From: Salinibacterium sp. SWN248
Lineage (GTDB): Bacteria > Actinomycetota > Actinomycetes > Actinomycetales > Microbacteriaceae
Assembly (NCBI RefSeq): GCF_015864575.1
Contig: NZ_JADYWW010000002.1
Location: 186,001 to 250,000 of the forward strand
Reading direction: 5' to 3'
DNA: 64,000 bases
Shown here: piece after piece, positions 36,182 to 45,669 of the stretch
Layout of the letters: each line of letters opens with the position of its first letter
Position numbering within the stretch: the stretch's first letter is position 1
The notes under the pieces: generated by a model
Database searches by the model: none
The model's input: the letters and a program-made list of their open reading frames with translations, nothing else
What the model was told of the DNA's origin: nothing
Program-made: the position numbers and the translations under genes

Positions 36182-36213
36182 GAAACCGGTCGTCTTCGGC
36201 CGGTTTCTCTTTT
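36182..36213 (+). terminator. Rho-independent terminator between the DUF4307 gene and greA
   Basis: GAAACCGG, a 10-nt loop, CCGGTTTC, then TCTTTT. Confidence 0.85.
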
Positions 36214-36230
36214 GTATAGGGAGAAACACA

Positions 36231-36722
36231 GTGGCTGCAGAAAACAACGTCACGTGGTTGACCCAGGAGGCGTTCGACCGTCGCACCGCCGAACTGGAAC
36301 AGCTCACGGGCGAAGCACGGTACGACATCGCCAAGAAGATTGAAGCCGCCCGCGAAGAAGGCGACCTCAAAGAGAACGGTGGCTACCACGCTGCCAAGGA
36401 AGAGCAGGGCAAAATTGAGGCCCGCATCCGCGTTCTCACCCAGCTTCTTCGCCATGCCGTAGTCGGCGACGTTCAAGATGACGACGGTGTCGTTGAGCCC
36501 GGAATTCTGGTCACGGCCGAGATCATGGGCGAAGAAAGTGTCTTCTTGCTCGGCAGCCGCGAAATCGTTGCCGAAGATAGCGATCTCGATGTTTACAGCG
36601 AGAAGAGCCCGCTCGGTCTCGCCATCAACGGGCTCAAGGTCGGGCAATCGAAGAAATACACCGCCCCTAACGGCAAAGAGATTACCGTCAAGATTCTGAA
36701 GATCGCGACCTACTCCGGCTAA
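36231..36722 (+). CDS. greA: Transcription elongation factor GreA
   Basis: The protein has 163 residues, close to the usual 158-165. The N-terminal coiled coil (EAFDRRTAELEQLTG...AREEGDLKENGGYHAAKEEQGKIEARI) carries the acidic tip residues (the D/E pair around EEGDLKEN) that stimulate RNA cleavage in the polymerase secondary channel. The C-terminal FKBP-like domain ends VKILKIATYSG. The GTG start follows AGGGAGAA. It is transcribed on its own after the terminator. Confidence 0.96.
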   Translation: MAAENNVTWLTQEAFDRRTAELEQLTGEARYDIAKKIEAAREEGDLKENGGYHAAKEEQGKIEARIRVLTQLLRHAVVGDVQDDDGVVEPGILVTAEIMGEESVFLLGSREIVAEDSDLDVYSEKSPLGLAINGLKVGQSKKYTAPNGKEITVKILKIATYSG

Positions 36723-36735
36723 CTATCTAGCCTGA

Positions 36736-37974
36736 CTAGAAGTCGACCTGAGGGTCAAATCCTTCGTCTCTGAGCCGCGCGAGCACTGACTCCGCGTGCT
36801 CAGGGCCACGGGTTTCAATGTGCAGTTCGAGCTGAACTTGGCTGAACTGCACTTTGTTGTTGTGCCTGCTGTGCAGCACCTCAACAACGTTGGCGTTCGC
36901 TTCGGCGACGAGCGCCGAGATGCGCGCCAATTGACCGGGGCGGTCGGGCAGCGGGATGCGCAAACGCAAATAGCGTTCGGATGCCGAAAGTCCGTGACTG
37001 ATGATGCGTTCCATCATCATGGGGTCGATGTTGCCACCGCTCAGCAGCACCACGGTGTTGCCGCTTGGCGAGATCTTGCCCGCCAGGATGGCAGCAACTC
37101 CGACCGCGCCCGCCGGCTCAACGACCTGCTTGGCGCGCTCTAGAAGAACGAGCACCGCGTAGGCGATCTGGTCGTCAGAGACGGTGATCACTTCATCCAC
37201 GAGGTCGCGGACCATGCTGAAGTTGAGCACGCCCGGGCGGCTGACAGCGATGCCGTCAGCAATCGTGGGAGTGGTGCGCACTTCAACGATTTCGCCCTTG
37301 TCGAGCGAAGGGCGGTAGGCGGACGCGTTGGCTGCCTGCACCCCGATGACGCGCACGTTGCGGCCTTCGAGGCGGGCACGCTGTTTGATCGCACCGGCAA
37401 CGCCGGAGACGAGTCCGCCGCCGCCGATGGGCACGATGATCGTGTCGACCTGGGGAACCTGATCGAACACTTCAAGAGCGAGAGTGCCTTGACCCGCCAC
37501 CACATCTTCATGATCGAAGGGATGGATGAGCACGGCACCGGTCTCTTCAGAGAAACGGGCGGCCGCACGCAACGGCTCTTCGACGGTGTGACCGCGCAGT
37601 ACGACCTCGGCACCGTAATCGCGTGTGGCCTGCAGCTTCGGCAGGGGCACGCCTACGGGCATGAAAATGGTCGACTTGATACCTAGCTCACGGGCGGCGA
37701 AAGCGACGCCCTGGGCGTGGTTTCCGGCCGAGGCGGCCACGACTCCGCGCGCCTTCTCCTCCTCGGAGAGCCCCGCAAGACGGTTATAGGCTCCACGCAA
37801 CTTGAAGGAGCCCGTGCGCTGAAGGTTCTCGCACTTGAGAAAGACGGGTGAGCCCAAGATTTCCGCGAGAAAACGGGAGGTCTGCATGGGGGTGACATCG
37901 GCAACTTCTGCGACCCGGACGCGTGCTGCTTCGTACTCAGCGAGCGTGGGGCCGGGCATCCGGTTATTTACCAT
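36736..37974 (-). CDS. ilvA: Threonine ammonia-lyase (biosynthetic/catabolic type with ACT domain)
   Basis: The protein has 412 residues. The PLP lysine is in TGSFKLRGAYNRL and the phosphate loop in PIGGGGLVSGVA. A C-terminal ACT-like domain follows (LRIPLPDRPGQLARISALVAEANANVVEVLHSR). It deaminates threonine to 2-oxobutanoate for isoleucine synthesis. The ATG at 37974 overlaps the stop of the AI-2E gene by 11 bp; an internal ATG at 37959 is possible and the frame is open to 38007. Confidence 0.94.
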   Translation of the reverse strand: MVNNRMPGPTLAEYEAARVRVAEVADVTPMQTSRFLAEILGSPVFLKCENLQRTGSFKLRGAYNRLAGLSEEEKARGVVAASAGNHAQGVAFAARELGIKSTIFMPVGVPLPKLQATRDYGAEVVLRGHTVEEPLRAAARFSEETGAVLIHPFDHEDVVAGQGTLALEVFDQVPQVDTIIVPIGGGGLVSGVAGAIKQRARLEGRNVRVIGVQAANASAYRPSLDKGEIVEVRTTPTIADGIAVSRPGVLNFSMVRDLVDEVITVSDDQIAYAVLVLLERAKQVVEPAGAVGVAAILAGKISPSGNTVVLLSGGNIDPMMMERIISHGLSASERYLRLRIPLPDRPGQLARISALVAEANANVVEVLHSRHNNKVQFSQVQLELHIETRGPEHAESVLARLRDEGFDPQVDF

Positions 37975-39130
37975 TACCGAGCACGTCCGTGATCGTGGGG
38001 CGACCATTGAGACGCCAATCGCCGCTGGCGATGTATTTGGTCATGACGTTGACGACCGCGACGAGCGGCACAGCAAACAGCGCGCCGGGGATACCGGCCA
38101 CGAATGAGCCAGCGGCTACCGCGAAGACGACGGCGAGGGGGTGAACCTTCACGGCCGTGCCCATCACGAGCGGCTGGAGAATATGACCTTCAAGTTGTTG
38201 CACAAGCAAAACGATTCCCAACATGATCACGGCGGGGAGTGGACCCAAGAAGACGAGGGCGATGAACACCGCGAGCGCCCCTGTAACAAGTGCACCCACG
38301 ACAGGGATAAACGAACCTAAGAACACGGCGACGGCAATGGGGATGACGAGCGGGAACCCACCGTAAAACAAACCGAGGATCCACGCACCGACGCCGATGC
38401 CGATGGCATCCACCGCGGCCACAAAAATTTGCACCTTGACGAACGTGGTGAGGGTGAGCCATCCCGCTACTCCGGCGCCATCGACCGCGTTACGAGCCTT
38501 GCGCGGGAAGAGCCGAACCGTCCACGCCCAGATGCCCTTGCCGTCGACCAATACGAAGATGGTTGCGAACAGGCTCAAGAGCGCACCGGTGAGCACGTGA
38601 CCGGCGGTAGAGCCGACCGAGAGGATGCCCGAGACGAGAGCTTGAGAGTCACGCTGGATGACGTCAAAAATCTCGGTGAGGTAACCATCGAGGTCTTGGT
38701 CACTGAGCTGCAGCGGAGAGCTGCGCAGGAATTCACGCAGGTTCTCGTAGGCGGTGGCCGACTGAGTTTGAAGAGCGGGAAGCCCGGAACGGACTTGGCC
38801 GACGACGACCACAACGAGGCCGCTGACAACGGCGAAAAATCCGATCAAAACCACAGTGACGGCAAGCCAGCGCGGCCACTTAATGCGCACCAAGAAACCG
38901 ACAACGGGAACGAGAAGCGCCCCGATAAGAATCGCGATCAGGAACGGAATCACGATGTATTTGAGCGTAATCACCAAATAAATGAGAACTGCGACGAGGC
39001 CCAATACGACAAGCATGCGCCAGGAGTAGGCAGCCGCTATCGAAAGCCCGGCGGGAACCTCAGCGGCGTCTGTTGTGCTGGCGCGTGACGAGACCCGACT
39101 GTCTGGTTTCTTAGGTCGACCGAATATCAC
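37964..39130 (-). CDS. AI-2E family transporter
   Basis: The protein has 388 residues with about eight membrane segments in the AI-2E exporter pattern: IVIPFLIAILIGALLVPVVGFL near the N-terminus, and GFPLVIPIAVAVFLGSFIPVVGALVTG, VILQPLVMG-like (QLEGHILQPLVMGTAVKVHPL) and GIPGALFAVPLVAVVNV in the C-terminal half. The name comes from the E. coli TqsA-like family; real substrates vary. It is followed by an overlapping ilvA gene. Confidence 0.92.
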   Translation of the reverse strand: MIFGRPKKPDSRVSSRASTTDAAEVPAGLSIAAAYSWRMLVVLGLVAVLIYLVITLKYIVIPFLIAILIGALLVPVVGFLVRIKWPRWLAVTVVLIGFFAVVSGLVVVVVGQVRSGLPALQTQSATAYENLREFLRSSPLQLSDQDLDGYLTEIFDVIQRDSQALVSGILSVGSTAGHVLTGALLSLFATIFVLVDGKGIWAWTVRLFPRKARNAVDGAGVAGWLTLTTFVKVQIFVAAVDAIGIGVGAWILGLFYGGFPLVIPIAVAVFLGSFIPVVGALVTGALAVFIALVFLGPLPAVIMLGIVLLVQQLEGHILQPLVMGTAVKVHPLAVVFAVAAGSFVAGIPGALFAVPLVAVVNVMTKYIASGDWRLNGRPTITDVLGNGK

Positions 39131-39193
39131 GTGCCTATCTTAGTTGTGCCAGAGTGCGCGCTTGCTGCGCCCCAATTCGATCGCGTGTGGCCG

Positions 39194-40282
39194 CTACTTC
39201 TTCACCTTGGGAGGCAGTGCACTCACGGGTGCGCCCTTGAGCCGCACCGTGACGGCCTCACCGGGCAACGGATGCCGCTCCACCTCATGCTGGATGGCAA
39301 CGACCGTGTCGTCGAAGAGTCGCACGCGCGTGCGGCGCAGGGAGCCCAGGAAGCTCGACGAGATGACCGTGCCGGCGATTCCGTCGGTGGAGAGGGCGAT
39401 GTCTTCCGGGCGAACGAGCGCAATGACGGGGCCATCGGGCATGGGGTCGCCGAGAAGGTTGAGGCTACAGCCGTGGAGGGTGACTTGGCCGTCAATCAGC
39501 TCGGCGGGCATCCGGTTGCTGAGACCAACAAAGTCGGCGACGAAGGCATTGGCTGGCGTCGCATAGAGCTCTTCTGGCGTGCCGATTTGTTCGATGCGAC
39601 CGTCGCGCATGACGGCGACGCGGTCGGCGACGGCGAGCGCCTCTTCTTGGTCGTGGGTCACGAAGACGGTCGTGATGCCGAGTTCGGTTTGCAGGCGACG
39701 AATCTCTTCGCGCAGCTGCACCCGCACCTTGGCATCGAGGGCACTGAGCGGCTCATCGAGGAGCAGCACTCGGGGGCGCGTGACGAGGGCACGGGCGAGA
39801 GCAACACGCTGCTGCTGACCACCCGAGAGCTGGTGGGCGAAGCGGTCTTGGTGCTTCGTGAGACCGACCATGTCCAGGGTCTCGAGGGCGCGTTCGCGGC
39901 GACGAGCGGCGGCAACCTTGCGCATCTTGAGGCCAAACTCCACGTTCTCGAGCACCGTCATGTGCGGGAACAGCGAGTAGGCCTGAAAGACCATCCCGAT
40001 GTCGCGCTTATTCGTGGGAGTGTCTGCGACATCCACGCCATCGATCACGATGCGACCGCTGTCGATGCTCTCAAGCCCGGAGATACTGCGCAGCGCGGTG
40101 GTCTTGCCGCAGCCGGAGGGACCGAGCAGCGCGACAAGTTCGCCGGGGGCAACGTCGAGGTCGATGCTGTTGAGCGCGGTGTGGCCCGAGAAAGCCTTCA
40201 CGACGGCACTGAGCTGAACGGTTGCTCCCGCAGTCGGCGTGTGGGTGGCGGTGGGGCCCGTCATAGTAAACGTGGCGGTCAT
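39194..40282 (-). CDS. ABC transporter ATP-binding protein (PotA/iron type)
   Basis: The protein has 362 residues. Walker A LLGPSGCGKTTALR, Q-loop VFQAYSLFPHMTV, signature LSGGQQQRVALARALVT, Walker B VLLLDEPLSALD and H-loop VFVTHDQEEALAVAD are all present. A C-terminal TOBE-like regulatory domain (about 265-360) makes this the spermidine/putrescine/Fe(III)-type ATPase. It is the fourth gene of the importer operon and overlaps the second permease by 4 bp. Confidence 0.94.
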   Translation of the reverse strand: MTATFTMTGPTATHTPTAGATVQLSAVVKAFSGHTALNSIDLDVAPGELVALLGPSGCGKTTALRSISGLESIDSGRIVIDGVDVADTPTNKRDIGMVFQAYSLFPHMTVLENVEFGLKMRKVAAARRRERALETLDMVGLTKHQDRFAHQLSGGQQQRVALARALVTRPRVLLLDEPLSALDAKVRVQLREEIRRLQTELGITTVFVTHDQEEALAVADRVAVMRDGRIEQIGTPEELYATPANAFVADFVGLSNRMPAELIDGQVTLHGCSLNLLGDPMPDGPVIALVRPEDIALSTDGIAGTVISSSFLGSLRRTRVRLFDDTVVAIQHEVERHPLPGEAVTVRLKGAPVSALPPKVKK

Positions 40283-41175
40283 GATTTTCTCCTAGAGGGC
40301 GTTGCTGATCCGAGGCGGCCGATGATCAGCAGCAAGACGAAAGCGAGGGCAAGGGCTGCGAGCGCAAAGATCACAGCAACCCAGGGGTCGGACTGCGAGA
40401 CCTGAAGCAGCGCGGTTTGCAGGTTGCGACGATTGAGCAGGCTCGCAATGGTGAACTCGCCAAGCACAACCGCAATCGAGATGAAGGATGCCGCGAGCAC
40501 TCCCCGGCGCAGGTTCGGCAGCAGGATCGTCCACAGCACGGTCAGCCAGCCGGCACCAAGCGTGCTGGCCGCTTCGCTGAGAGTCTTCACGGGGATCGCA
40601 TCGAGGTTGCCCTGAATGGCGCGGTAGGCATACGGCAGCACCGTGATGCCGTAGGCGAAGGCCAGAGTCCAGGTGGAGCCGCCGAGCACTTGCACGACCA
40701 CCGAGTACACCGGCGCGAGACCGACGACGAGCACGATGGCGGGCACCGTGATGGGGATGATGCAGATGAATTCGAGGGTGCGCTTGAGGCGCGGGAACTG
40801 CATGTGCACGAGCACCATCGTCGGCAGCAGCAACACGAGCACGATGGCGACGGTAACGGCGGCGAGCACGAGCGAGTTCTCGATCGCCTGATACAGACCG
40901 CGGTAGGTGCGGGCGCTGTCTTCGCTGAAGAGTCCCGTCCAGTGGCTTGTCGTGTAGTCGCCGGCGAGGCCGTTGCGGAAGGTGAACTCGATCATCGCGA
41001 TCACGGGGATCAGGAAGATGCCGCCGATGATGCCGAGGATGAGTCGGCGGGCAAGCGTGCTCGGTTCGGCTCCGATGCGCACGGCTTGGTTCGCGGTTTT
41101 CGGGCGCCGCTCTGCGGGCGCTGAAGCGGGAGCGGACTCCACGGGGCTCAGCGGCGCGGCCACGTCGGCGCTCAC
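40279..41175 (-). CDS. ABC transporter permease (second)
   Basis: The protein has 298 residues from GTG at 41175, which overlaps the stop of the first permease (GTGA at 41172-41175). Six hydrophobic helices are visible, with the EAA-type loop LSEAASTLGAGWLTVLWTILLPNLR that contacts the ATPase. The frame is open much further upstream over the other permease, but that sequence is out-of-frame shadow. Confidence 0.9.
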   Translation of the reverse strand: MSADVAAPLSPVESAPASAPAERRPKTANQAVRIGAEPSTLARRLILGIIGGIFLIPVIAMIEFTFRNGLAGDYTTSHWTGLFSEDSARTYRGLYQAIENSLVLAAVTVAIVLVLLLPTMVLVHMQFPRLKRTLEFICIIPITVPAIVLVVGLAPVYSVVVQVLGGSTWTLAFAYGITVLPYAYRAIQGNLDAIPVKTLSEAASTLGAGWLTVLWTILLPNLRRGVLAASFISIAVVLGEFTIASLLNRRNLQTALLQVSQSDPWVAVIFALAALALAFVLLLIIGRLGSATPSRRKS

Positions 41176-42113
41176 TTTTGCCACCGCGAGGTGCGAGCCT
41201 GCAGCACGGAGTACGCCCACATGACGACGACCATGACCACGATCATCCCGAGCGCAAGAGCGCCCGCCATATTTTCGCGGCCGAGCACGGTTTCGCTGAC
41301 GAGCGCCGCACGGATCTGGAGGGGCACAATTTGCGAGCCCTGGCTGATGAGCGCAGCGGCCGTGGCGAACGACGAGAAGGCGTTGGCAAAGAGCAGCAGT
41401 AGCGAGCCGAGGAACGCCGGGGCGAGCACGGGAGCCGCAATGTGGCGCCAGTACGCGAAGCGAGTGCCGCCAAGCGTTGCACTGGCTTCGGCCCACTGCG
41501 GGCGCAGCGCGGTGAGGGCGGGCAAGAACGTGATCACCATGAGGGGAACCTGAAAGTAGACGTAGGGAAGGATGAGGCCGGGCACCTGATAGAGCCACAC
41601 GCCATCCGCAAAAATATCGACGCCGAAGGTGTCACGCAGAATGACCGTGACGAGCCCTTGCACGCCGATCGTCGCGATGAACGCGAAGGCGAGCATCACG
41701 CCACCGAACTGGGCGAGCACGCTGGCCGCCGACTCGATGATCGTACGCAGTAGGCCACCAACCTTGGTGCCGAGCATCGCATAGCAAATGAGGGCACCCA
41801 CAACGGCACCGATCACGGCGGTGACACCCGAGAGCCAGAACGAGCTACCAAAGGTGGCGAGGATGGTCGGGGTAAACAGTCCCGTGATGTTGTCGAACGT
41901 CAGCGAACCGTCGTCGGAGAAGAAGCCCGTGACCACCGCAAGGATGGTGGGAAGGGCAAGAAAGATGAGAACGTAGGCCGCAAACGGCGTTAGCCCCGCA
42001 TAAGCGAGGCGACGACGCCGATTCGACGGCTTGACCAGGGCCACCCGAGGATGGTGCCGAGCGGTGAGCTCGACACCATCCTGTTCGGGCGCTGGCGCGG
42101 TGGCTAGCGACAC
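41172..42113 (-). CDS. ABC transporter permease (first)
   Basis: The protein has 313 residues and six membrane helices, the first at FAAYVLIFLALPTILAVVTGFF. The EAA loop WAEASATLGGTRFAYWRHIAAPVL is present. It belongs to the PotB/ThiP-like binding-protein-dependent permease class. It lies 35 bp downstream of the binding-protein gene in the same operon. Confidence 0.9.
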   Translation of the reverse strand: MSLATAPAPEQDGVELTARHHPRVALVKPSNRRRRLAYAGLTPFAAYVLIFLALPTILAVVTGFFSDDGSLTFDNITGLFTPTILATFGSSFWLSGVTAVIGAVVGALICYAMLGTKVGGLLRTIIESAASVLAQFGGVMLAFAFIATIGVQGLVTVILRDTFGVDIFADGVWLYQVPGLILPYVYFQVPLMVITFLPALTALRPQWAEASATLGGTRFAYWRHIAAPVLAPAFLGSLLLLFANAFSSFATAAALISQGSQIVPLQIRAALVSETVLGRENMAGALALGMIVVMVVVMWAYSVLQARTSRWQK

Positions 42114-42148
42114 GATGTATTAGCTAAAGGTGCGTGAGGGAATCAGCG

Positions 42149-43261
42149 TTAGCCGATTGCCGCAGCCCACTTCTCAGCCAGGATCGTTGCGTTTTCTTCA
42201 GCCTGCTCGGGGGTCGGGGTGACAAGTTCACCCTCGAGGGCTCCGAGAGCGTCCAGTGCTGCGGTGTCAACGGTTCCGGCATCCTGCAGCGCCTGAATCG
42301 TGACGGGGTACGCGCCACCGACGATGAAGAGGTTTTGCGCTTCGGGGCTGTAGAGGAATTCTTGCCAGAGACGAGCAGCAGCCGGGTGCGGGGCATCCTT
42401 GCTGACGGCCTGGTTGTAGAAGCTCGTGTACACAGCGCCGGGAAGAGTCGTGACCTTCCAGCCGTCAACCGTTGCTGCGGCAGCGAGGTTGTTGTAGCTC
42501 CAGTCGAAGGCAACCTTGGTCTCGCCGGCAGCAATGGTTGCTCCCGTGACGTTGACCGGGATGAAGTTGCCGGCGTCGTTGAGCTCTTCGAAGAACTCGA
42601 TGCCGGGCGTGAAGTCATCGAGGGTTCCACCACTGTGAACCGTGGCGAGTCCGACAGCAGCGAAAGCCGCTCCGGCCTGCGTGGGGTCACCGTTCAGCGC
42701 AACAGCGCCACGGTAGTCAGCCTTGAGCAGGTCATCGAGGCTCGTGGGCTCGGGAACCGAGTTGGAGTCATAACCGATCGACATGCTGCCGGTGTAGTCG
42801 TTGACCCAGAGGCCGGTTGCTTCCTTGTTGCCCTCGGGAATTTCATCCCAGTTGGCAACCATGTAGGGAGCAAAGTAGTCGAGGCTGTCGAGCGTGACAG
42901 CGGTTCCGAGGTCGAAGACGTCAGGAGCGGTGTCCTGGCCCTTGAGGTTGTCCGCAGCGGCGATTTCTTCGGCGCTAGACACGTCGGGGTCAGCCGAGTT
43001 GACGATGATGTCGTACTTCTCTTCAAAGAGAGCCTTGATCTCGCCGTAGTTTGCCCAGTTGTCAGGCAACGCAATGACATTGAGTTCGCCCTCAGCCTGC
43101 GCGGCTGCGACAAGAGCGTCCATTCCGCCGAAGTCTTCAACGGTGGTGGCGGTCGATGCATCAACATCGCCAGCAGCTGCCTCAGCGGTGCTGCAACCAC
43201 TGAGTGAGATCGCCGATGCTGCAACGAGTGCAACAGCGGCGAGGGTGCGCTTAGTGAACAA
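42149..43261 (-). CDS. ABC transporter substrate-binding lipoprotein
   Basis: The protein has 370 residues from a TTG at 43261, which has GGAGG exactly 5 bases upstream; this gives a clean signal peptide (FTKRTLAAVALVAASAISLSGCS) with lipobox LSGC. The mature part has the type II binding-protein fold of the iron/polyamine/thiamin group (EGELNVIALPDNWANYGE, YKGFDVF-like APDVFDLG, DWSYNNLAAA). The substrate cannot be fixed from sequence; polyamine, phosphonate and Fe(III) are candidates. Confidence 0.88.
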   Translation of the reverse strand: MFTKRTLAAVALVAASAISLSGCSTAEAAAGDVDASTATTVEDFGGMDALVAAAQAEGELNVIALPDNWANYGEIKALFEEKYDIIVNSADPDVSSAEEIAAADNLKGQDTAPDVFDLGTAVTLDSLDYFAPYMVANWDEIPEGNKEATGLWVNDYTGSMSIGYDSNSVPEPTSLDDLLKADYRGAVALNGDPTQAGAAFAAVGLATVHSGGTLDDFTPGIEFFEELNDAGNFIPVNVTGATIAAGETKVAFDWSYNNLAAAATVDGWKVTTLPGAVYTSFYNQAVSKDAPHPAAARLWQEFLYSPEAQNLFIVGGAYPVTIQALQDAGTVDTAALDALGALEGELVTPTPEQAEENATILAEKWAAAIG

Positions 43262-43462
43262 GACTTCCTCCAACGACCGTCGCAGCCGCCCGCGCTGTAA
43301 ACGGGCAGAGGGTACCGAAACGATCCGGAGTTGACGGTACGCAGCCGGATGCGTCGGCTCCTGTCATCCCGGTAAACGAACGATGAACGACACAAACACA
43401 ATTGCTCTTTAGCTCAGAAGCGGAGACGCACGGATGTCGTCACCGCTCGGTAGAGTCGAGCC

Positions 43463-44695
43463 GTGGCCGATTCCCTCTCTGCAGCGCAAGCGCGCCGAGT
43501 GCTGCTCGCCGCTCAAGGCTTTGGGCGCGGCACCGCGAGTGCCGCCAGCCCGGCGGGAACGCGCCAGCTTAACCTACTGTTCGACCGCATCCGGCTGCTG
43601 CAACTCGACTCGGTGAATGTGTTCGAGCGCAGTCACTACCAGCCGGTGTTCGCCCGTCTGGGCCACTACGACAAGGCCGCTCTTGATGCGCTGACGTTCC
43701 GCACGCCAACCGCGCGCACGCCCGGTCGTTACGTCGAATATTGGGCGCACGAAGCCGCGCTCATTCCGCTCGAGTCGTGGCCGCTGTGGCGCTGGAAGAT
43801 GGACTCGCTGCGCGAACGCGATGCGGTGCGCTACGAATGGGTGCGTGACAACCAGCCCATGCTGCAGTGGCTGCGCGAAGAACTCGCCACCACCGGCCCC
43901 GTCACCGCGCGCGAGATCGAGCATGACGCCAACCGACGCACCGGGCCGTGGTGGGGATGGTCTGACGTAAAGCAAGGCCTCGAAATGCTGTTCCGCTGGG
44001 GCGAAGTCGTCAGCGCGGGCCGCACCCGCTTCGAACGCACCTACGCGCTGACCGAGCACCTCATTCCGGTCGAGCTGCGCGAGCGGGAAGTGTCCCGCGC
44101 CGACGCGCATCGGGCTCTGATTGCTGAGTCAGCACGGGCGCTGGGTATCGGCACGGCATCCGACCTCGCCGACTACTTTCGGCTCAAAGGCGCTGACGTT
44201 CGCCCGGCTATTGCCGAACTAGCGGATGCCGGCGAGCTTGTTCCCGTGACCGTGCGCGGCTGGGAGCAGCCCGCCTGGTTGCATCGGGATGCCCGCCTCC
44301 CCCGCCGCATCGAACACGTCGCCCTGCTCTCGCCCTTCGACCCCGTGGTCTGGGATCGCAAACGCGCCGAGCGCATGTTCGGCTTCCACTACCGCATCGA
44401 GATTTACACGCCAGAACCGAAACGTCAGTTCGGCTACTACTCGCTGCCCGTACTCGTGGATGACGCTCTCGTCGGCCGCATCGATCTCAAGACGGACCGC
44501 CAAGGGGGTGTGCTGCGCGTGCAATCCGCGTGGCACGAAGCCGGGCTTGACGCCCTCCCCGGCGGCACCGGAGCTCTCGCCGAACGCATCGTGCCGACCC
44601 TGCGCGAAATTGCGCACTGGCAAGGCATGGGCGAGATCGCCGTGACCGGCCGCGGAAACCTCTCCCCCGCCATCGAGGCAGAGTTGCAGCGCTAG
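43463..44695 (+). CDS. YcaQ-like winged-helix DNA glycosylase family protein
   Basis: The protein has 410 residues from GTG at 43463. RIRLLQLDSVNVFERSHYQPVFARLG, the YVEYWAHEAALIP segment, an internal winged-helix part (TARTGPVTAREIEHD region) and the C-terminal RIDLKTDRQGGVLRVQSAWHE strand are the marks of the crosslink-repair glycosylase YcaQ/AlkX family. It probably unhooks interstrand crosslinks. The gene stands alone. Confidence 0.9.
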   Translation: MADSLSAAQARRVLLAAQGFGRGTASAASPAGTRQLNLLFDRIRLLQLDSVNVFERSHYQPVFARLGHYDKAALDALTFRTPTARTPGRYVEYWAHEAALIPLESWPLWRWKMDSLRERDAVRYEWVRDNQPMLQWLREELATTGPVTAREIEHDANRRTGPWWGWSDVKQGLEMLFRWGEVVSAGRTRFERTYALTEHLIPVELREREVSRADAHRALIAESARALGIGTASDLADYFRLKGADVRPAIAELADAGELVPVTVRGWEQPAWLHRDARLPRRIEHVALLSPFDPVVWDRKRAERMFGFHYRIEIYTPEPKRQFGYYSLPVLVDDALVGRIDLKTDRQGGVLRVQSAWHEAGLDALPGGTGALAERIVPTLREIAHWQGMGEIAVTGRGNLSPAIEAELQR

Positions 44696-44746
44696 CCAGC
44701 ACCATCTGAACGCCGCGACTGCGGCAGCCAGAATCAGCTCCGTCGG

Positions 44747-45631
44747 CTAGAAGCCTCCGCCGATCTTGCCGAGACGCGCAACGCGGTCAGCGAGCGGCGG
44801 ATGCGTGCTGAAGAGACGATCCATGATGCCCGGCTTCGTCGGATCCGAAATCCACATGTGGGCCATCGTCGAGTTTTGCTTCTGCATCGGACGGCTGTAA
44901 TCCGACAGCTTCTGCAAAGCGCTAGCCAGAGCATCCGGGTGACGCGTCGTCAACGCACCCGTGGCATCCGCAAGATATTCACGCTGACGCGATATCGACG
45001 CCTGCACTGCCGCCGCGACAAGCGGCGAAATGAGGAGAGCGGCCAGTCCAACGATAATCATCACGGGGTTCGAGTTGTTGTTATTGCCGCGACCGCCAAA
45101 CAGAGTGAAGCGCAACGCAATGTCCGAAATAAAACCGACAGCAACGACGAGACCGAACACGATCATCGATACCCGGATGTCATAGTTCTGCACGTGACCC
45201 ATCTCATGGGCCATCACACCCTCGAGCTCCGAATCGTCAAGCAGATCCAGGAGCCCCGTTGTCGCAGCAACAGCAGCATGTTCCGGGTCACGCCCGGTCG
45301 CAAAAGCGTTTGGCGCCGGATCGTTGACGATGTACACCTTCGGCATCGGCGTGCCTGTTGTGATCGACAGGTTCTCGACAATGCGGTACAACCGCGGATT
45401 GTCAGATTTTTGAATCTCGACAGCGCCGCTCATTGCCAACGCCTGCTTCGACGCCGCGTAGTACTGAATCAGCGTGAACGCACCGGCACCAATGATCGTG
45501 CCGATCGTGATTGTCATCGGGTCGCCACCCATCAGGAAGCTCAGCGCAAAGCCGAGAAACCCAATGAGGATAACGAACAGGACGATGATCAGAACGGTGT
45601 TGCGCTTGTTTTTCGCTATGGCGCGATACAT
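44747..45631 (-). CDS. htpX: Membrane M48 metalloprotease HtpX
   Basis: The protein has 294 residues. Two N-terminal membrane helices precede the zinc motif MAHEMGHVQNYDIR (HExxH near 141-145). ALDSEREYLAD-like ISRQREYLADATGAL supplies the third ligand Glu. HtpX degrades misfolded membrane proteins. It lies 38 bp downstream of a LemA gene on the same strand, a pairing common in actinobacteria and other phyla. Confidence 0.94.
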   Translation of the reverse strand: MYRAIAKNKRNTVLIIVLFVILIGFLGFALSFLMGGDPMTITIGTIIGAGAFTLIQYYAASKQALAMSGAVEIQKSDNPRLYRIVENLSITTGTPMPKVYIVNDPAPNAFATGRDPEHAAVAATTGLLDLLDDSELEGVMAHEMGHVQNYDIRVSMIVFGLVVAVGFISDIALRFTLFGGRGNNNNSNPVMIIVGLAALLISPLVAAAVQASISRQREYLADATGALTTRHPDALASALQKLSDYSRPMQKQNSTMAHMWISDPTKPGIMDRLFSTHPPLADRVARLGKIGGGF

Positions 45632-45669
45632 CTAGAACATCCTGGTCACGCGGTTAGAAAGACGAAGAC

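Noticed and set aside
39131-40405. 424-codon plus-strand frame opposite the ABC ATPase
   Set aside because: Antisense shadow of a complete ABC ATPase with all motifs.
40279-41598. Long 439-residue version of the second permease
   Set aside because: The extra 140 residues are the other reading frame of the first permease gene; GTG at 41175 gives the normal size.
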